A stretch of 64,000 nt of DNA from Domibacillus indicus (GCF_000970685.1 NZ_LAJB01000003.1:434001-498000), one strand, 5' to 3'. Shown: positions 45,848 through 55,723, numbered from the stretch's first letter. Numbers and translations are program-made. Notes: generated from the sequence alone by a model not told the origin.

Positions 45848-47677
45848 CTATACTAATACTTTTTTCATTACTTTCCCCAAATTTTCTTTAGTATTTGCAA
45901 TTTCAATCAATTGCTCTCTCAGTTTGTGACTATCCTTGTCTTCTAGACATCCAATAAATCTCCAAAGAATCTCCCCTTCAACCACTCCCGCTTTCCCAAT
46001 ATGAATCTTCGGAAACACTTGCTCGGGATGCACTTCATTTTCATTAAGCAGCTCTTCATACATCTTCTCTCCTGGGCGCAGCCCTGAAAACTCTATACCG
46101 ATTTCGTCTTCGGTGTATCCGGAGAGCTTTATCAAGTTGCGGGCAAGATCAACGATTTTGACGGGTTCGCCCATGTCGAGTACAAATAGTTCTCCTCCGC
46201 GTGCGAGTGCACTGGACTGGATGACGAGCCGTGATGCCTCCGGGATCGTCATGAAGTAACGTGTCATATCTTCGTGTGTAACAGTTAACGGACCGCCTTC
46301 TGCGAGTTGCTTTTTAAACAGCGGAATGACGGAGCCCCGTGAACCGAGTACGTTGCCGAAACGCACAGCGGTGAAGGTTGTATCCGACTCCCGGTCGAGC
46401 TGTTGTATGACCATTTCGGCGACGCGTTTTGTTGCGCCCATCACGTTGGTTGGATTGACCGCTTTGTCGGTTGAAACGAGCACGAACCGTTTCACACCTG
46501 CTGCGGCGGATGCTTCGGCCGTATTTTTTGTACCGAAGATATTATTTTTGACTGCTTCTTTCGGGTTGTATTCCATTAACGGCACGTGTTTGTGCGCTGC
46601 CGCATGGTACACAATATCCGGCTGATGTTCGGCAAGTACGTCAAACATGCGCTCACGGTCCTGCACGTCGGCGATAACTGGAACGATTTCAATTAGGTCT
46701 TTATAACGTTTGCGCATTTCCATGTCAATCTGATAAATGCTGTTTTCACCATGTCCGACGAGAACAATTTTTTTCGGCTGGAAGATGCTGATCTGCCGGC
46801 AGATTTCCGAGCCGATTGAGCCGCCTGCTCCGGTGACAAGAACGGTTTTGCTTGTGACGGTTTCAGCTATCGATTCGATATCGAGTTCAATTGGCTCGCG
46901 GCCAAGCAAGTCTTCGACAGCGACGTCGCGCAGTTGGCTGACGGACAACTTGCCGGTCATGACGTCTTCAATGAGCGGCATAATCTGCACTTTCGCTGCG
47001 GTTTTGGCGCATTGTTCATAAATGTGCTTGATTTGCTGGCGCTTCAGTGAAGGAATGGCGATAATAATGTTGTCAATAGCGTGTTCATCAACCAGGTATG
47101 GAATATTGCGTGTTGTTCCGAGTACGGTGATGCCGTGAATTTGCAGGCGCAGTTTATGCAAGTCGTCATCAACAAATAAAACCGGCTTGAATTCGGATTC
47201 GTTTGACAGCAATTGGCGAACGACGGTTGAGCCGCCTGCCCCTGCGCCGACGATCATCGTTCGTTTGCGCTGGTCGTTCGCCTTTTTTATGTAGCGGTCA
47301 CGGTACATGCGCCATGAAAAGCGCGAGCCGCCGATTAAAATGACGTGCAGCATCCATGTGATCATTAAGACGCGGAAATAAATATCCTGGAACGCGGCCA
47401 TTTGCACAATGGCAGTGGCGGCGATGGAGAACGAAACTGCTTTGACGATGGCAAGCAGTTCCCGCACGCTCGCATACTCCCACGCTTTGTGATAAAGTCG
47501 GTAAATAGCCGCAAACAAATGGTGGCTGGCAAGCAGCGTTAAGGAACTAATGAACAGCGTGCTCGGGCTGTAAATGTTCATATATGGATGTAAAATGAAA
47601 TAACCGATGTAAATGGAAAAAAGAACGATGAGTGAATCAAGCCCAATCAGCAGGGAGACTCTTCGTTGATAATCCAA
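45848..47677 (-). CDS. epsC: EpsC/CapD/PglF-like nucleotide-sugar 4,6-dehydratase
   Basis: 609 residues from TTG at 47677, chosen because AGAGGTG lies upstream and the length then matches the family; the frame is open to 47746. Four N-terminal membrane helices (about 5-120), a CoA-binding-like Rossmann domain (TMIVGAGAGGSTVVRQLLSNE, about 140-250) and a short-chain dehydrogenase/epimerase domain (VLVTGAGGSIGSEICRQ, about 285-590) with the Thr/Met-x3-Lys site STDKAVNPTNVMGATKR. Such enzymes make UDP-4-keto-6-deoxy-GlcNAc, the first step toward diacetylbacillosamine, supplying the EpsN/EpsM/EpsL-like genes downstream. The gene symbol is given by homology and position. Confidence 0.9.
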   Translation of the reverse strand: MDYQRRVSLLIGLDSLIVLFSIYIGYFILHPYMNIYSPSTLFISSLTLLASHHLFAAIYRLYHKAWEYASVRELLAIVKAVSFSIAATAIVQMAAFQDIYFRVLMITWMLHVILIGGSRFSWRMYRDRYIKKANDQRKRTMIVGAGAGGSTVVRQLLSNESEFKPVLFVDDDLHKLRLQIHGITVLGTTRNIPYLVDEHAIDNIIIAIPSLKRQQIKHIYEQCAKTAAKVQIMPLIEDVMTGKLSVSQLRDVAVEDLLGREPIELDIESIAETVTSKTVLVTGAGGSIGSEICRQISIFQPKKIVLVGHGENSIYQIDMEMRKRYKDLIEIVPVIADVQDRERMFDVLAEHQPDIVYHAAAHKHVPLMEYNPKEAVKNNIFGTKNTAEASAAAGVKRFVLVSTDKAVNPTNVMGATKRVAEMVIQQLDRESDTTFTAVRFGNVLGSRGSVIPLFKKQLAEGGPLTVTHEDMTRYFMTIPEASRLVIQSSALARGGELFVLDMGEPVKIVDLARNLIKLSGYTEDEIGIEFSGLRPGEKMYEELLNENEVHPEQVFPKIHIGKAGVVEGEILWRFIGCLEDKDSHKLREQLIEIANTKENLGKVMKKVLV

Positions 47678-47794
47678 TAGGCTGCACCTCTCTTGTTTGG
47701 TAATCTTAGATGTGAAACGTAAAACAGCTAATAAAAACACACACAATAAATGCGCTTTTATTAACTGTTTTTTAATTTTTTGAAATAATTAAAA

Positions 47795-47905
47795 ATTGGG
47801 CATTTAACCCACCCTCACACCGCACGATTGACGACACACGTCTAAGCGCCCTATCTACAGAACACCACCGCGCAGCCGAGTGCCCCCATTGATACTGGTA
47901 AAGGA
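47795..47905 (-). ncRNA. Probable EAR / epsC-leader RNA element
   Basis: A GC-rich island in AT-rich surroundings lies about 120 bases before the epsC-like start. On the minus strand GGGCA (near 47885) can pair with TGCCC (near 47798), enclosing smaller hairpins such as GACG-TGTGT-CGTC and the purine-rich segment GAGGGTGGGTTAAA. In Bacillus the EAR element sits at the same place, ahead of epsC, and promotes processive read-through of terminators in the eps operon. Position and structure support the call; I could not run a covariance-model search. Confidence 0.6.
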
Positions 47906-47935
47906 GACATTACCAAAAAAACGACTTTTTTCTAC

Positions 47936-47964
47936 ATTATATCATTGAATCACACACAAAATTA
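47936..47964 (-). promoter_or_regulatory. Probable sigma-A promoter ahead of the EAR-like leader
   Basis: TATAAT (47941-47936 on the minus strand) with a weak -35 lies between the terminator of the chain-length gene and the EAR-like element. Transcription would start near 47929 and give a leader of about 250 bases. Confidence 0.42.
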
Positions 47965-47999
47965 GAGAAACCTAAAAATAAAACGGTTATTTTGTCACA

Positions 48000-48027
48000 A
48001 AAAAAAGAGCCGCAATAGCTCTTTTTA
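48000..48027 (-). terminator. Terminator of the chain-length gene
   Basis: AAAAAGAGC pairs with GCTCTTTTT around a seven-base loop and a T run follows; it overlaps the stop codon at 48025. Confidence 0.85.
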
Positions 48028-48969
48028 ATGTTGCTGCCCGGAACTTTTCCAATAGTGTCGAAACAACACGATACCTGTTCCAGCTATTAAACCAACTATA
48101 AGCGCTATAGCTATGTTTAAAAGTGGTTGTGGTGATACAGGGCCTTCACTTTCAACCGGCGCGGAAATGGTCAGCAGCTTATTGTCAACGCGAAACACTT
48201 CCGAAAACGCGCTTAACTGACGTTCTTTATTTGAATAATCCCGATAGACAGAAGCGGTCGTTTTCACTTCGTTACTTACTTCATTTAACTCAATTAAATC
48301 TTGTTCGGAAATATCCGTCATTTCACTTAAATGGTCTTGGTCAAAGTTCAAAATATATTGGTTGTTATAAGAAATAACGGCATCTAGGAGCAATGATTTT
48401 GGCAGATTCAACGCTTCTGCCTGCTGCCGGTATTGCTTTAACAGTACTTCGAGATTTTCTTTTTCTGTCTCGCTTTGAGCTGCATAATATTTAATATCTT
48501 CATGAATTCTGTCTTGAATTTCAGTCAATAAGGACTCTTGAATAGTCGTGAGAAGAGCCTCAAGCAGCGCTTTTGCATCTGAAGCGGAATTTGCTTTCAT
48601 TTTCACTGTAACCAGGTTTGTATTCGCAATATTTTCGACAGTCATGTTTTCTTGAACACCAGTTACGCTATATTTATTTAGATTGCTTTTTTGAATGGCT
48701 AGATCTATTATTTGAGAAGATTTAATCCGTTCTATGTAAGCACCTGGAGTGATTACTTCATTGAAGTATGAATCTGTTGCTTGAGGCGTTGCCCCAGCAA
48801 CTAGCCCGTTATTTACCGAAACGGTCGCTTTCGATTCATACGTTGGATCTATCACCCAAAAGCTCATAATGGCCGCAATGATTACCGCAACAATGGTGCA
48901 AAGAATAATAACCCATTTCCCTTTTAATACAATCTCAATCAGTTCTCGTAAGTCTATTGTTTCTTCCAT
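48025..48969 (-). CDS. Chain-length determinant (Wzz/YveK/CapA-like) protein
   Basis: 314 residues: two membrane helices (about 18-38 and 285-306) around a mostly helical outside domain with coiled-coil parts (about 160-260). ETIDLRELIEIVLKGKWVII and the C-terminal VSPQPLLNIAIALIVGLIAG are typical of polysaccharide co-polymerases. No tyrosine kinase domain is fused and no separate BY-kinase gene is present in the window. It would control glycan chain length with the Wzy-type polymerase. Confidence 0.88.
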   Translation of the reverse strand: MEETIDLRELIEIVLKGKWVIILCTIVAVIIAAIMSFWVIDPTYESKATVSVNNGLVAGATPQATDSYFNEVITPGAYIERIKSSQIIDLAIQKSNLNKYSVTGVQENMTVENIANTNLVTVKMKANSASDAKALLEALLTTIQESLLTEIQDRIHEDIKYYAAQSETEKENLEVLLKQYRQQAEALNLPKSLLLDAVISYNNQYILNFDQDHLSEMTDISEQDLIELNEVSNEVKTTASVYRDYSNKERQLSAFSEVFRVDNKLLTISAPVESEGPVSPQPLLNIAIALIVGLIAGTGIVLFRHYWKSSGQQH

Positions 48970-48981
48970 TCCACTTCTCCC

Positions 48982-50547
48982 TTATTTTTCTTGGACACGG
49001 TCTTTTTGATCAAACAGCATAAAAGCAATACCGCCTAGTATAAACAAAGGCGCCGCAGTTCCAGGTAGTGTATCATTGAATAACGCCTGTATTAAAAATG
49101 CGATCCAAGCAAGACCAGGGACAGCAATCAATCCATAAGATTTATTGTAATGCCAAATGCCCGGTAAAATCAGCTTCATTGATTGAATAACAATTGCTAT
49201 AAACAAAAGAAAACCAGCTGCACCTGTTCCGAACAAAATACCGATATACATGCTATGTGGTTTATCAACTACTACTAGTTCTGAACCTAGGCCACCGCGA
49301 ATTCCAATGTCTGTTTGCGGGAAATGATACATTAATGTATCAAGTCCATACCCTAAGACAGGACGCTCTTTTAACAATTCGAGTGTTTTCCCAAAAATGT
49401 ATATACGGCCTGACCCAGCTGCAATAGCCGACTCAGGAAGGTCCGGCAGCGTAAAAGCTTTTTCGTTTGCATATGCTACATTATTCAACCGGTCAAAATC
49501 ACTATTTGACTTTTGGGATGTAACTTGTTCTTCTGCTGTATAAGGATTCGCCGGAATGAAAAATCCAACAGACTCACTCCAAACCCTTGAGTTATTCGAT
49601 GCCAGTACATGCAGAATTGGGATTGTCAAAATAAAAAACAATGCCAAAGTCATAAGCCCTGTTTTTTTATTTCCGTATTTTAATATAAGAAGAATCAACA
49701 AAGGCGTCATCAGACATATTGTCAAAAATCCATTTGTCGAGATCGCCATGAGCATAGTCGCAACCGCTAGAAGTGCCATGAGGAAGTGCATCGCCTTTTG
49801 AATTTTGTTCGTTTCCATAGTGAATGCACCGATATATAGGACAGTCATAACAGCGAACATGCCACTCATATAATTCCACTGGTTTAATGTTCCAAGCAAT
49901 ATGGCCCCTTCCGACAGTGATTGGCCGTCTGGAAGCGCAAAGGTGACAATACTTTTTACGAAACTATAGGTAATTGCATCATGACCGGTAAAATTCATCG
50001 TTATAAGAATAAAATTTACGATAACAAGTGGATAAAAAGCAAAAATCACATATCGGACCGCTTTTTTAGGGTATTGGATATGCATAGCAATAAAAAACAG
50101 CAGCACATAGCATACATAAGACAGCGCACCGTCTGAACGGTTATACTGGCCATATAACGCAATCGTTTTATTTGGCGCCAATGTCGTCGATAGCGCAATC
50201 ACAACAAACATTGATAAAAAAATCCATAAAATCGGACGTTTAGGTAATCGGTAATTTAAGAAAAAAAGTTTGTAGAAAAAAAGACAGGATATAAGCGCAG
50301 TTGCAATCAGAAGAACAATAAATTTAAAGTAAGTAAAAATATCCCCTTGTCCCCCGCTTGATAAAGAAGCCTGTTCCGAGATGATTGGGCTTATGACTTC
50401 CTTTACGTGACCACCGACCAGAAGCGGTATAACAATTAATGACACAAGCAATAGAAAAAAAATTTTTTTATCTGTTTGTTTTATTGATAATTCGTCTTCT
50501 GCTTCGTCACGATAAATTGATTTTTTTGAATAAATGATATTACTCAT
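48982..50547 (-). CDS. O-antigen ligase / Wzy-C family membrane protein
   Basis: 521 residues with about 12-13 membrane helices. The large loop holds YANEKAFTLPDLPESAIAAGSGRIYIFGKTLELLKERPVLGYG and VDKPHSMYIGILFGTGAAGF, the Wzy_C signature region. It lies between a TPR protein and the chain-length protein in one operon, which fits a polymerase or ligase acting on the S-layer glycan or exopolysaccharide. Similar in type to the gene at 1-1389 but not close in sequence. Confidence 0.87.
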   Translation of the reverse strand: MSNIIYSKKSIYRDEAEDELSIKQTDKKIFFLLLVSLIVIPLLVGGHVKEVISPIISEQASLSSGGQGDIFTYFKFIVLLIATALISCLFFYKLFFLNYRLPKRPILWIFLSMFVVIALSTTLAPNKTIALYGQYNRSDGALSYVCYVLLFFIAMHIQYPKKAVRYVIFAFYPLVIVNFILITMNFTGHDAITYSFVKSIVTFALPDGQSLSEGAILLGTLNQWNYMSGMFAVMTVLYIGAFTMETNKIQKAMHFLMALLAVATMLMAISTNGFLTICLMTPLLILLILKYGNKKTGLMTLALFFILTIPILHVLASNNSRVWSESVGFFIPANPYTAEEQVTSQKSNSDFDRLNNVAYANEKAFTLPDLPESAIAAGSGRIYIFGKTLELLKERPVLGYGLDTLMYHFPQTDIGIRGGLGSELVVVDKPHSMYIGILFGTGAAGFLLFIAIVIQSMKLILPGIWHYNKSYGLIAVPGLAWIAFLIQALFNDTLPGTAAPLFILGGIAFMLFDQKDRVQEK

Positions 50548-50568
50548 TTGACGCAGGCAACCTTTCTG

Positions 50569-51066
50569 TTACGAGTTGTTTTTAAGCTCTTTCATTTTCG
50601 CCGCCACTTGTTCCTGATAATCCGGCATGCTTGCCGGGACCGGCAAATTTTTGCATTGTGCCAAAACAGTCAAAGCCTCTTCCTTCTCACCGTTTAATGT
50701 TAAAACATCCGCAAACTGAATCATAAACAATGCATCTTCAATTTTATAGGGATTTAGCTCAACTACCTGCTTATATGCTCTAGAGGCCTTGCTAAGCTCA
50801 TTTGTATTTACATAGGACATCCCCAAATAATGCGTGACAGGTACTGAATCCGGCTCTTCCGCTTTCACTTGCTCTAAAAGAGGCAATGCTTGTGCATATT
50901 GTCCCTGCTGCAATAATTCGAATGCTTGCTGGTATGTATAATAAATCTCAGTAACTTTTTCATCCTGCTTTTCCCCAGAAAAATGTGTATATATTAAAGC
51001 AATGGCCAAGCATAAAAATATTCCCGCCACTATATAACGTATAGACGAATCCGTCAATTTCATCAC
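50569..51066 (-). CDS. Membrane-anchored TPR protein
   Basis: 165 residues: one N-terminal helix (about 9-28) and two to three tetratricopeptide repeats outside (about 45-145; YYTYQQAFELLQQGQYAQALPLLEQV, YVNTNELSKASRAYKQVVELNP). GTG at 51066 and ATG three bases on both follow GGGAGGG. First gene of the operon with the Wzy-C and chain-length genes; it probably scaffolds the polymerase complex, as TPR proteins fused to Wzy-C do elsewhere. Confidence 0.82.
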   Translation of the reverse strand: MMKLTDSSIRYIVAGIFLCLAIALIYTHFSGEKQDEKVTEIYYTYQQAFELLQQGQYAQALPLLEQVKAEEPDSVPVTHYLGMSYVNTNELSKASRAYKQVVELNPYKIEDALFMIQFADVLTLNGEKEEALTVLAQCKNLPVPASMPDYQEQVAAKMKELKNNS

Positions 51067-51109
51067 TTATTTCACCCTCCCTTATCTATTAAAATACTCA
51101 TTCTTTTCC

Positions 51110-51138
51110 ATTATATATGGGCATTCGACAAAAGTCAT
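51110..51138 (-). promoter_or_regulatory. Sigma-A promoter of the TPR/Wzy-C/chain-length operon
   Basis: ATGACT and a perfect TATAAT are 17 bases apart on the minus strand, ending 44 bases before the start codon. Confidence 0.55.
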
Positions 51139-51199
51139 TGCTTTCTTTATGGTAAGTTAATCTGAGTATTTTTCTTTCTTTTTCTTTTAAAAAACATTA

Positions 51200-51244
51200 A
51201 AAAACCCTGGATAGGGACTCTTATAGACGTCCGCTATCCAGGGT
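51200..51244 (-). terminator. Strong terminator of the S-layer gene
   Basis: ACCCTGGATAG and its exact complement with an inner GGAC/GTCC stem; six T follow on the minus strand. Confidence 0.93.
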
Positions 51245-51285
51245 ATAGCTTTAACTAAAGCTATTTAGAAAAATTATATTAGTTA

Positions 51286-54102
51286 TTAACGTGTTGCACT
51301 CACTAGTACATCAGTTGCTAGCAAGTTGCCTGCAGCATCTTTACCAGAAGTTACAGGAGCCGTTTTAACTGTAATTGTACCAGTTGCAAAACTTACGCTA
51401 GATGATGTAATAACAATTTGGTCCTCTGAAGAGCCTTTTTCTACAGCAATACCTGTTGCAGTAGTACCATTAACAGCTACGACAAAGTCGTTTGCATCTG
51501 GCGCTAATTCTTGGCCCCCGGTTACTGAAGCTCCATCTTGCTTACCATCAACATTTTCGCTGAATGTTAATGTGATTTTGCCATCAGTTCCTACTTTTGC
51601 AGAAAGCAGTGTAGGTGCTTTTGTATCTGTCAATGAAACTGTTTTGTCTACAGTATCAATTGTCGCACCGTTTTTACCTTGAACGTTCGATACAGTTAAG
51701 ATACCTACATGTGTTTTTTCAACAGATCCAGCTGGCATTTTGATAGTAGCTACTCTAGAAGCACCATCTAGGGTAATAACTGTTCCAGATGGAAGTGCTT
51801 GTCCATCCAATTTGTAGTTAGCAACATCTGTAGCTGAACCTGCCACTGTGCCACCTTTTACATCGGCATCATACGTTACTGTTAACGTATCACCAGTTAC
51901 AACAGGGTTGCCAATGATAGCTGGTTTTACAGAAGCATCACCAATTACTGTTACTTTTGTTGAAATTGCCGCAGATGTGTTAACTTTATTCAATGCTTGG
52001 TCGCTAAATGCGCCTTTTGCAAAGTTGAAAGTGTAGTCTCCATTTGCAAGATTCAGACCGCCTACTGTAGCATTGCTTACAGTCACTTTTTTATCACCAG
52101 CTGCAACAGCTAGTACTGCAGTATTGGGTACAACTTTTGTTTGACCTGTTGAATTATCAATAACCGTCAAGTCAGCTGAAAGATTCGCTGATGTATCAGC
52201 TGCAAGCTCTTCAGAGAATGTAAGAATAAAGTTTTTGTTTACTGCATCGTACTCAGACTTTACAAGCGTTGGAGCTGTAACATCCTTCGTCAATGGAACA
52301 GTTCTTGTAACAGATGTTCCAACGTTGTTGCCAAGATCTTTGTAGCCTGCAAATGTAACATCCAAGTTTACAGACGTTTCATTTTTAGCGCTATCGAAAA
52401 TCGCATTAGGTGTAGTTCCAGACAAGTCGATTGTGAAGTTTACACCGTCTTTTGTTGTCGCTTTAAGTCCAGAAGATACGAGCGCGCCGTCTTTTCTTAC
52501 TGACAAGCCGATTGCTGATTTAACATCAGTAAGGCCGTCTTTTTGGACAGAAGTAATACCTGCAATTTCTTCAGAAAAAGACACAGTAATCTTATTTTCG
52601 CTTTCAGCTTTTACATTCGTTACTTGAGGAGCGATAGCATCTGTAACTAGAGAGTAAGTGAATGTATTGTTATAAAGATCCATTGTGTTTCCAGCTAGAT
52701 CTGTAGCTCCTGATACAATTACAGGATAAGATTTTGCATTTTCAAGATTTGCAACAGCAAGGTTTGCTTTTGTTACAGTAACCGTGTTATTCACAGGCGC
52801 ACTAGCTGTTACGCTAACACCGTTGATTACAACTGTTGGTACTGTTGAACCAAGGTTTTCGCTAAAAGTGATTTTCACGTTACCGTTTTCAGATGCAACT
52901 GCACTTACTGTTGGTTTTACTTCATCAGCGAAGTACAAGCCAGTTGTGAAGTCGTTTTTAGTAGAAAGAGCTTTTCCTTCAGCATCTTGTAGATTTTTCT
53001 TTACAGTTACAGTATAAGCTGTGTTTTTTGTTAACGGCGCAGATAAAGTAAGCACCGCAGATTTTTTATCTTTGCTTAATTCTGCTTTAGTGACTGTAAG
53101 GCCGCCAGTAATTCCATAATTAGAAACAGTTTCAGCACTGTTTGCACCAGTTCCATCTAAAACTGGTTTGTTGAAAGCTACTTGTACATGACCAGCATCG
53201 ATAGCAGTTACGCTGTTGATTGCCAAGTCAAATGCAGCAACAGTGAAGCTTGCTTGTGCAGATTTTTCGCCAACTGTTACTTTAACAGTATGGTTACCTG
53301 CTGGAAGATCGGGGAAATCAGTTGTTACTTTTCCATCTGCAACGTTAACAGTTTTCGTAGCTACTGCTGTTGTGCTTCCGTTTGCAAACACTTCAATTTT
53401 CGCTTGCGCATCAGCTTCTGCATTTGCAACCGTAGCATTTACAGTTGTCACACGGTTAGCAGTTGTCGCCGTAACACCAGAAACTGTTAGCTCAGGAGCA
53501 GTTAAGAAATCTTTTGCACGGTACATAAACAATGCAAATTCGCCACGTGTTACGTTTTGAGTAGGAGCGAAAATCTCTGAAGTCTTACCAAGTGTAATTT
53601 CATTTTCAACAAGTGCATCTACATATGCATCCCAGTTGCTGTTTACATCTGTGAATGTGTTTTTAGTGTCGCCTGCTTCAAGATTGTAAGCAAGTGTAAG
53701 GATTTTCGCCATTTCTTGACGAGTGATGTTATCATTCGGCTTGAATTCAGTTGATGTTTTACCGCTGATGATTTTCTCAGCAAATAAAGCGTTAACAGCA
53801 CCTTTTACGCGGCTGTTTAGGTCAGTGAATGAAGAAGCCGGAGCAGTAGCTGTATCTAATTCAAGAACATTCGCAATCATAACTGCTGCGTCACCGCGAG
53901 TGATTGAAGCAGTAGTGCCGAAAGTTGTTTCAGATGTACCTTTAGCAATATTGTTATCTACTAAGTAGTCAACAGCATTCTTGTAAGTGCTGCTAACATC
54001 TTCGAAATCTGCCGCGAATGCAGGTGTTACTGCAGTTGCAACAAGAGTAGCAGTTGCCGCTGTAGCAACGAATTTACGATAAGACTTTGGTTGGTAAGCC
54101 AT
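51286..54102 (-). CDS. Large S-layer protein with three SLH domains and Ig-like repeats
   Basis: 938 residues. Signal peptide ending near PAFAADFED (about 30), three SLH domains (about 31-75, 90-140, 152-198), one Ig-like domain of the same type as in 28040-30367 (about 205-290), then several Big_5/S-layer-type Ig domains (about 295-938; repeated KITVSFSEEI, VKITFSENL and KITLTFSENV strands). Low charge, Val/Thr/Ala-rich, few aromatics, as in S-layer subunits. A perfect AGGAGG site, a long leader and a strong terminator point to high expression. Codons look more uniform (GTA, ACA, GCA rich) than in neighbours. It is the best candidate for the main S-layer subunit, anchored through pyruvylated wall polymer made with CsaB. 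Confidence 0.88.
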   Translation of the reverse strand: MAYQPKSYRKFVATAATATLVATAVTPAFAADFEDVSSTYKNAVDYLVDNNIAKGTSETTFGTTASITRGDAAVMIANVLELDTATAPASSFTDLNSRVKGAVNALFAEKIISGKTSTEFKPNDNITRQEMAKILTLAYNLEAGDTKNTFTDVNSNWDAYVDALVENEITLGKTSEIFAPTQNVTRGEFALFMYRAKDFLTAPELTVSGVTATTANRVTTVNATVANAEADAQAKIEVFANGSTTAVATKTVNVADGKVTTDFPDLPAGNHTVKVTVGEKSAQASFTVAAFDLAINSVTAIDAGHVQVAFNKPVLDGTGANSAETVSNYGITGGLTVTKAELSKDKKSAVLTLSAPLTKNTAYTVTVKKNLQDAEGKALSTKNDFTTGLYFADEVKPTVSAVASENGNVKITFSENLGSTVPTVVINGVSVTASAPVNNTVTVTKANLAVANLENAKSYPVIVSGATDLAGNTMDLYNNTFTYSLVTDAIAPQVTNVKAESENKITVSFSEEIAGITSVQKDGLTDVKSAIGLSVRKDGALVSSGLKATTKDGVNFTIDLSGTTPNAIFDSAKNETSVNLDVTFAGYKDLGNNVGTSVTRTVPLTKDVTAPTLVKSEYDAVNKNFILTFSEELAADTSANLSADLTVIDNSTGQTKVVPNTAVLAVAAGDKKVTVSNATVGGLNLANGDYTFNFAKGAFSDQALNKVNTSAAISTKVTVIGDASVKPAIIGNPVVTGDTLTVTYDADVKGGTVAGSATDVANYKLDGQALPSGTVITLDGASRVATIKMPAGSVEKTHVGILTVSNVQGKNGATIDTVDKTVSLTDTKAPTLLSAKVGTDGKITLTFSENVDGKQDGASVTGGQELAPDANDFVVAVNGTTATGIAVEKGSSEDQIVITSSSVSFATGTITVKTAPVTSGKDAAGNLLATDVLVSATR

Positions 54103-54806
54103 GTAATAGTTCCTCCTGTATGTGTGTGGTTTTTTTATGAAAGCGGTCAGCAGAGCCGGCCGTTCCTATAGTAGTTTCTGAGTTTAGTAGCTATTTTTCT
54201 CTTTCAATGCAAGGTTATGTATTGAAAGGAAATTTTAACATAACTGAAACTCAAGTAATATTCTATCAAACAAGGGTTTTTTTTCAACCATTTTTTATAG
54301 ATTTCCATAAATTATTGAAAATGTAATGATTGTCATACTACTGAAAACATTTTTCAATATTTAACAAAATCTAGCGCTGGTTGAAACCTCCTTGTTTCAT
54401 AGCTTATTCATTATATACCATATGCTGTGCAAATATAAAGTTTTTGCTAAACATTTTTTGTCATATTTGTATCAAAACATGATGATATAGGGGTTATTCT
54501 TCGAAACTGAGATTACAGTTTTATGTCAGCTGCTTCACTCAGTCAATTACTATATCGTCTAGTATTCATATTCTTTTACAGTTCTTTTATACTAAATATC
54601 TTCCACAATCATCATTTTTTTAGTTTATAGAGTATTAATTTTATAGATTTTGAACAAAAAGGTTCCGCCTGCAGACAGCTTGTTCTCTATCTTTTACACT
54701 TTGACATTCTTCTGCTCCTGAACCAAAATAAAATTATCTCTCCATTTTTTACTAATTTGAGTGTTCTGAGGAAACAGGAGACAAATCAACAGGAAGGTGG
54801 AGAAGC
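54103..54806. other. Long AT-rich leader/promoter region between S-layer gene and lipoprotein gene
   Basis: About 700 bases without a gene. On the minus strand a TATAAT box (54415-54410, in GGTATATAATG) lies about 300 bases before the S-layer start, suggesting a long untranslated leader as in other S-layer mRNAs; its -35 is weak. A GC-rich patch (GGCCGGCTCTGCTGACCGC, near 54144-54165) close to the start codon might fold. On the plus strand TTGACA at 54702 could belong to the lipoprotein gene, but no good -10 follows. Confidence 0.4.
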
Positions 54807-55676
54807 ATGAAGAAGTGCTTGCTGACAGCCGGAGCGGCTCTTTTGCTTTTGGGCGGCTGCACAAATGACGAAGCGGATCTTCCAGACGGGGCGCATCCAT
54901 CCTCAATGGGCCAGTATCATGAGCCTTTTCTTCCGGTTTTTGCAGAGGTGGTCAATAACGGCACGTACCGGCAGGCAACGGGAAACTTTTTTGTCCGCCA
55001 CGGGCAGTTTCCTTCCGAACGAGCTGTTGAGGTGATGCCTGGCGGAACGTTTACGCCGGATTTGCCGGATCGAATTCCAGACGGGTCTGAGATGCGGATT
55101 TTGTTAGAAGAAGTGAACCGCCACGCGGAGCAGCCGAAAGAAATTGAGCGGATTACGACGGGTCAGGCAGCGGAAACAGCCGTTCAGCTGCCGGAAAAAG
55201 GAGGCAAACTATATCGCTACACAATTAAGGTGTATGATACGGCCGGTGAGTTTAAAGATGTGAATTATTATCCGCTCTTTACTTCGTTTCCGGATTACCA
55301 TGCCGGAGTGACGCTGGTAAAGGATGAGGTAAAGCGCGGCGAGCCGCTTCATGTCGTGATTCATAATTTTGGCCCCAATCATTTAGCGGTGAATGAAACG
55401 TACCGCCTGTGGCGGCAAAGCGATGAGGGGCTGGAGGAAGTGTCCATCGAACCTTATGACGGACCAGTAGCCGAGCCTGCTTATATAGAAACAGCCTGGT
55501 CAATGGCGGAGCTGCGGATGGACCAGAATTTGGAGTCTCCCCTGCTGCCGGTTGATACGACCGTGACCGAAATGCTTGAGAGCTATACAGAGGAGAAAGG
55601 TGAGTTTCTGCTTGAAGTGGAGGTCGGGTCTGACCAGAACCGGCATTCGCTGTATGCAGACTTTACAGTGAAATAG
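54807..55676 (+). CDS. Lipoprotein of unknown function with C-terminal Ig-like domain
   Basis: 289 residues. The lipobox LLGGC puts the lipidated Cys at about residue 19. The body is polar with a beta-rich C-terminal half (GVTLVKDEVKRGEPLHVVIHNFGPNHLAVNETYRLWRQ) like Ig-type domains in Bacillus lipoproteins that tune cell-surface or antibiotic responses. GGAAGGTGGAG precedes the ATG. It converges on the glycosyltransferase operon. Confidence 0.78.
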   Translation: MKKCLLTAGAALLLLGGCTNDEADLPDGAHPSSMGQYHEPFLPVFAEVVNNGTYRQATGNFFVRHGQFPSERAVEVMPGGTFTPDLPDRIPDGSEMRILLEEVNRHAEQPKEIERITTGQAAETAVQLPEKGGKLYRYTIKVYDTAGEFKDVNYYPLFTSFPDYHAGVTLVKDEVKRGEPLHVVIHNFGPNHLAVNETYRLWRQSDEGLEEVSIEPYDGPVAEPAYIETAWSMAELRMDQNLESPLLPVDTTVTEMLESYTEEKGEFLLEVEVGSDQNRHSLYADFTVK

Positions 55677-55688
55677 CTCGTTGCATAA

Positions 55689-55723
55689 AAAAATCGCGTT
55701 CCCGACTTAGCGGGACGCGATTT
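55689..55723. terminator. Bidirectional terminator
   Basis: AAATCGCG(T)TCCCG pairs with CGGGACGCGATTT with one bulged base; T/A runs on both sides between convergent genes. Confidence 0.85.
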
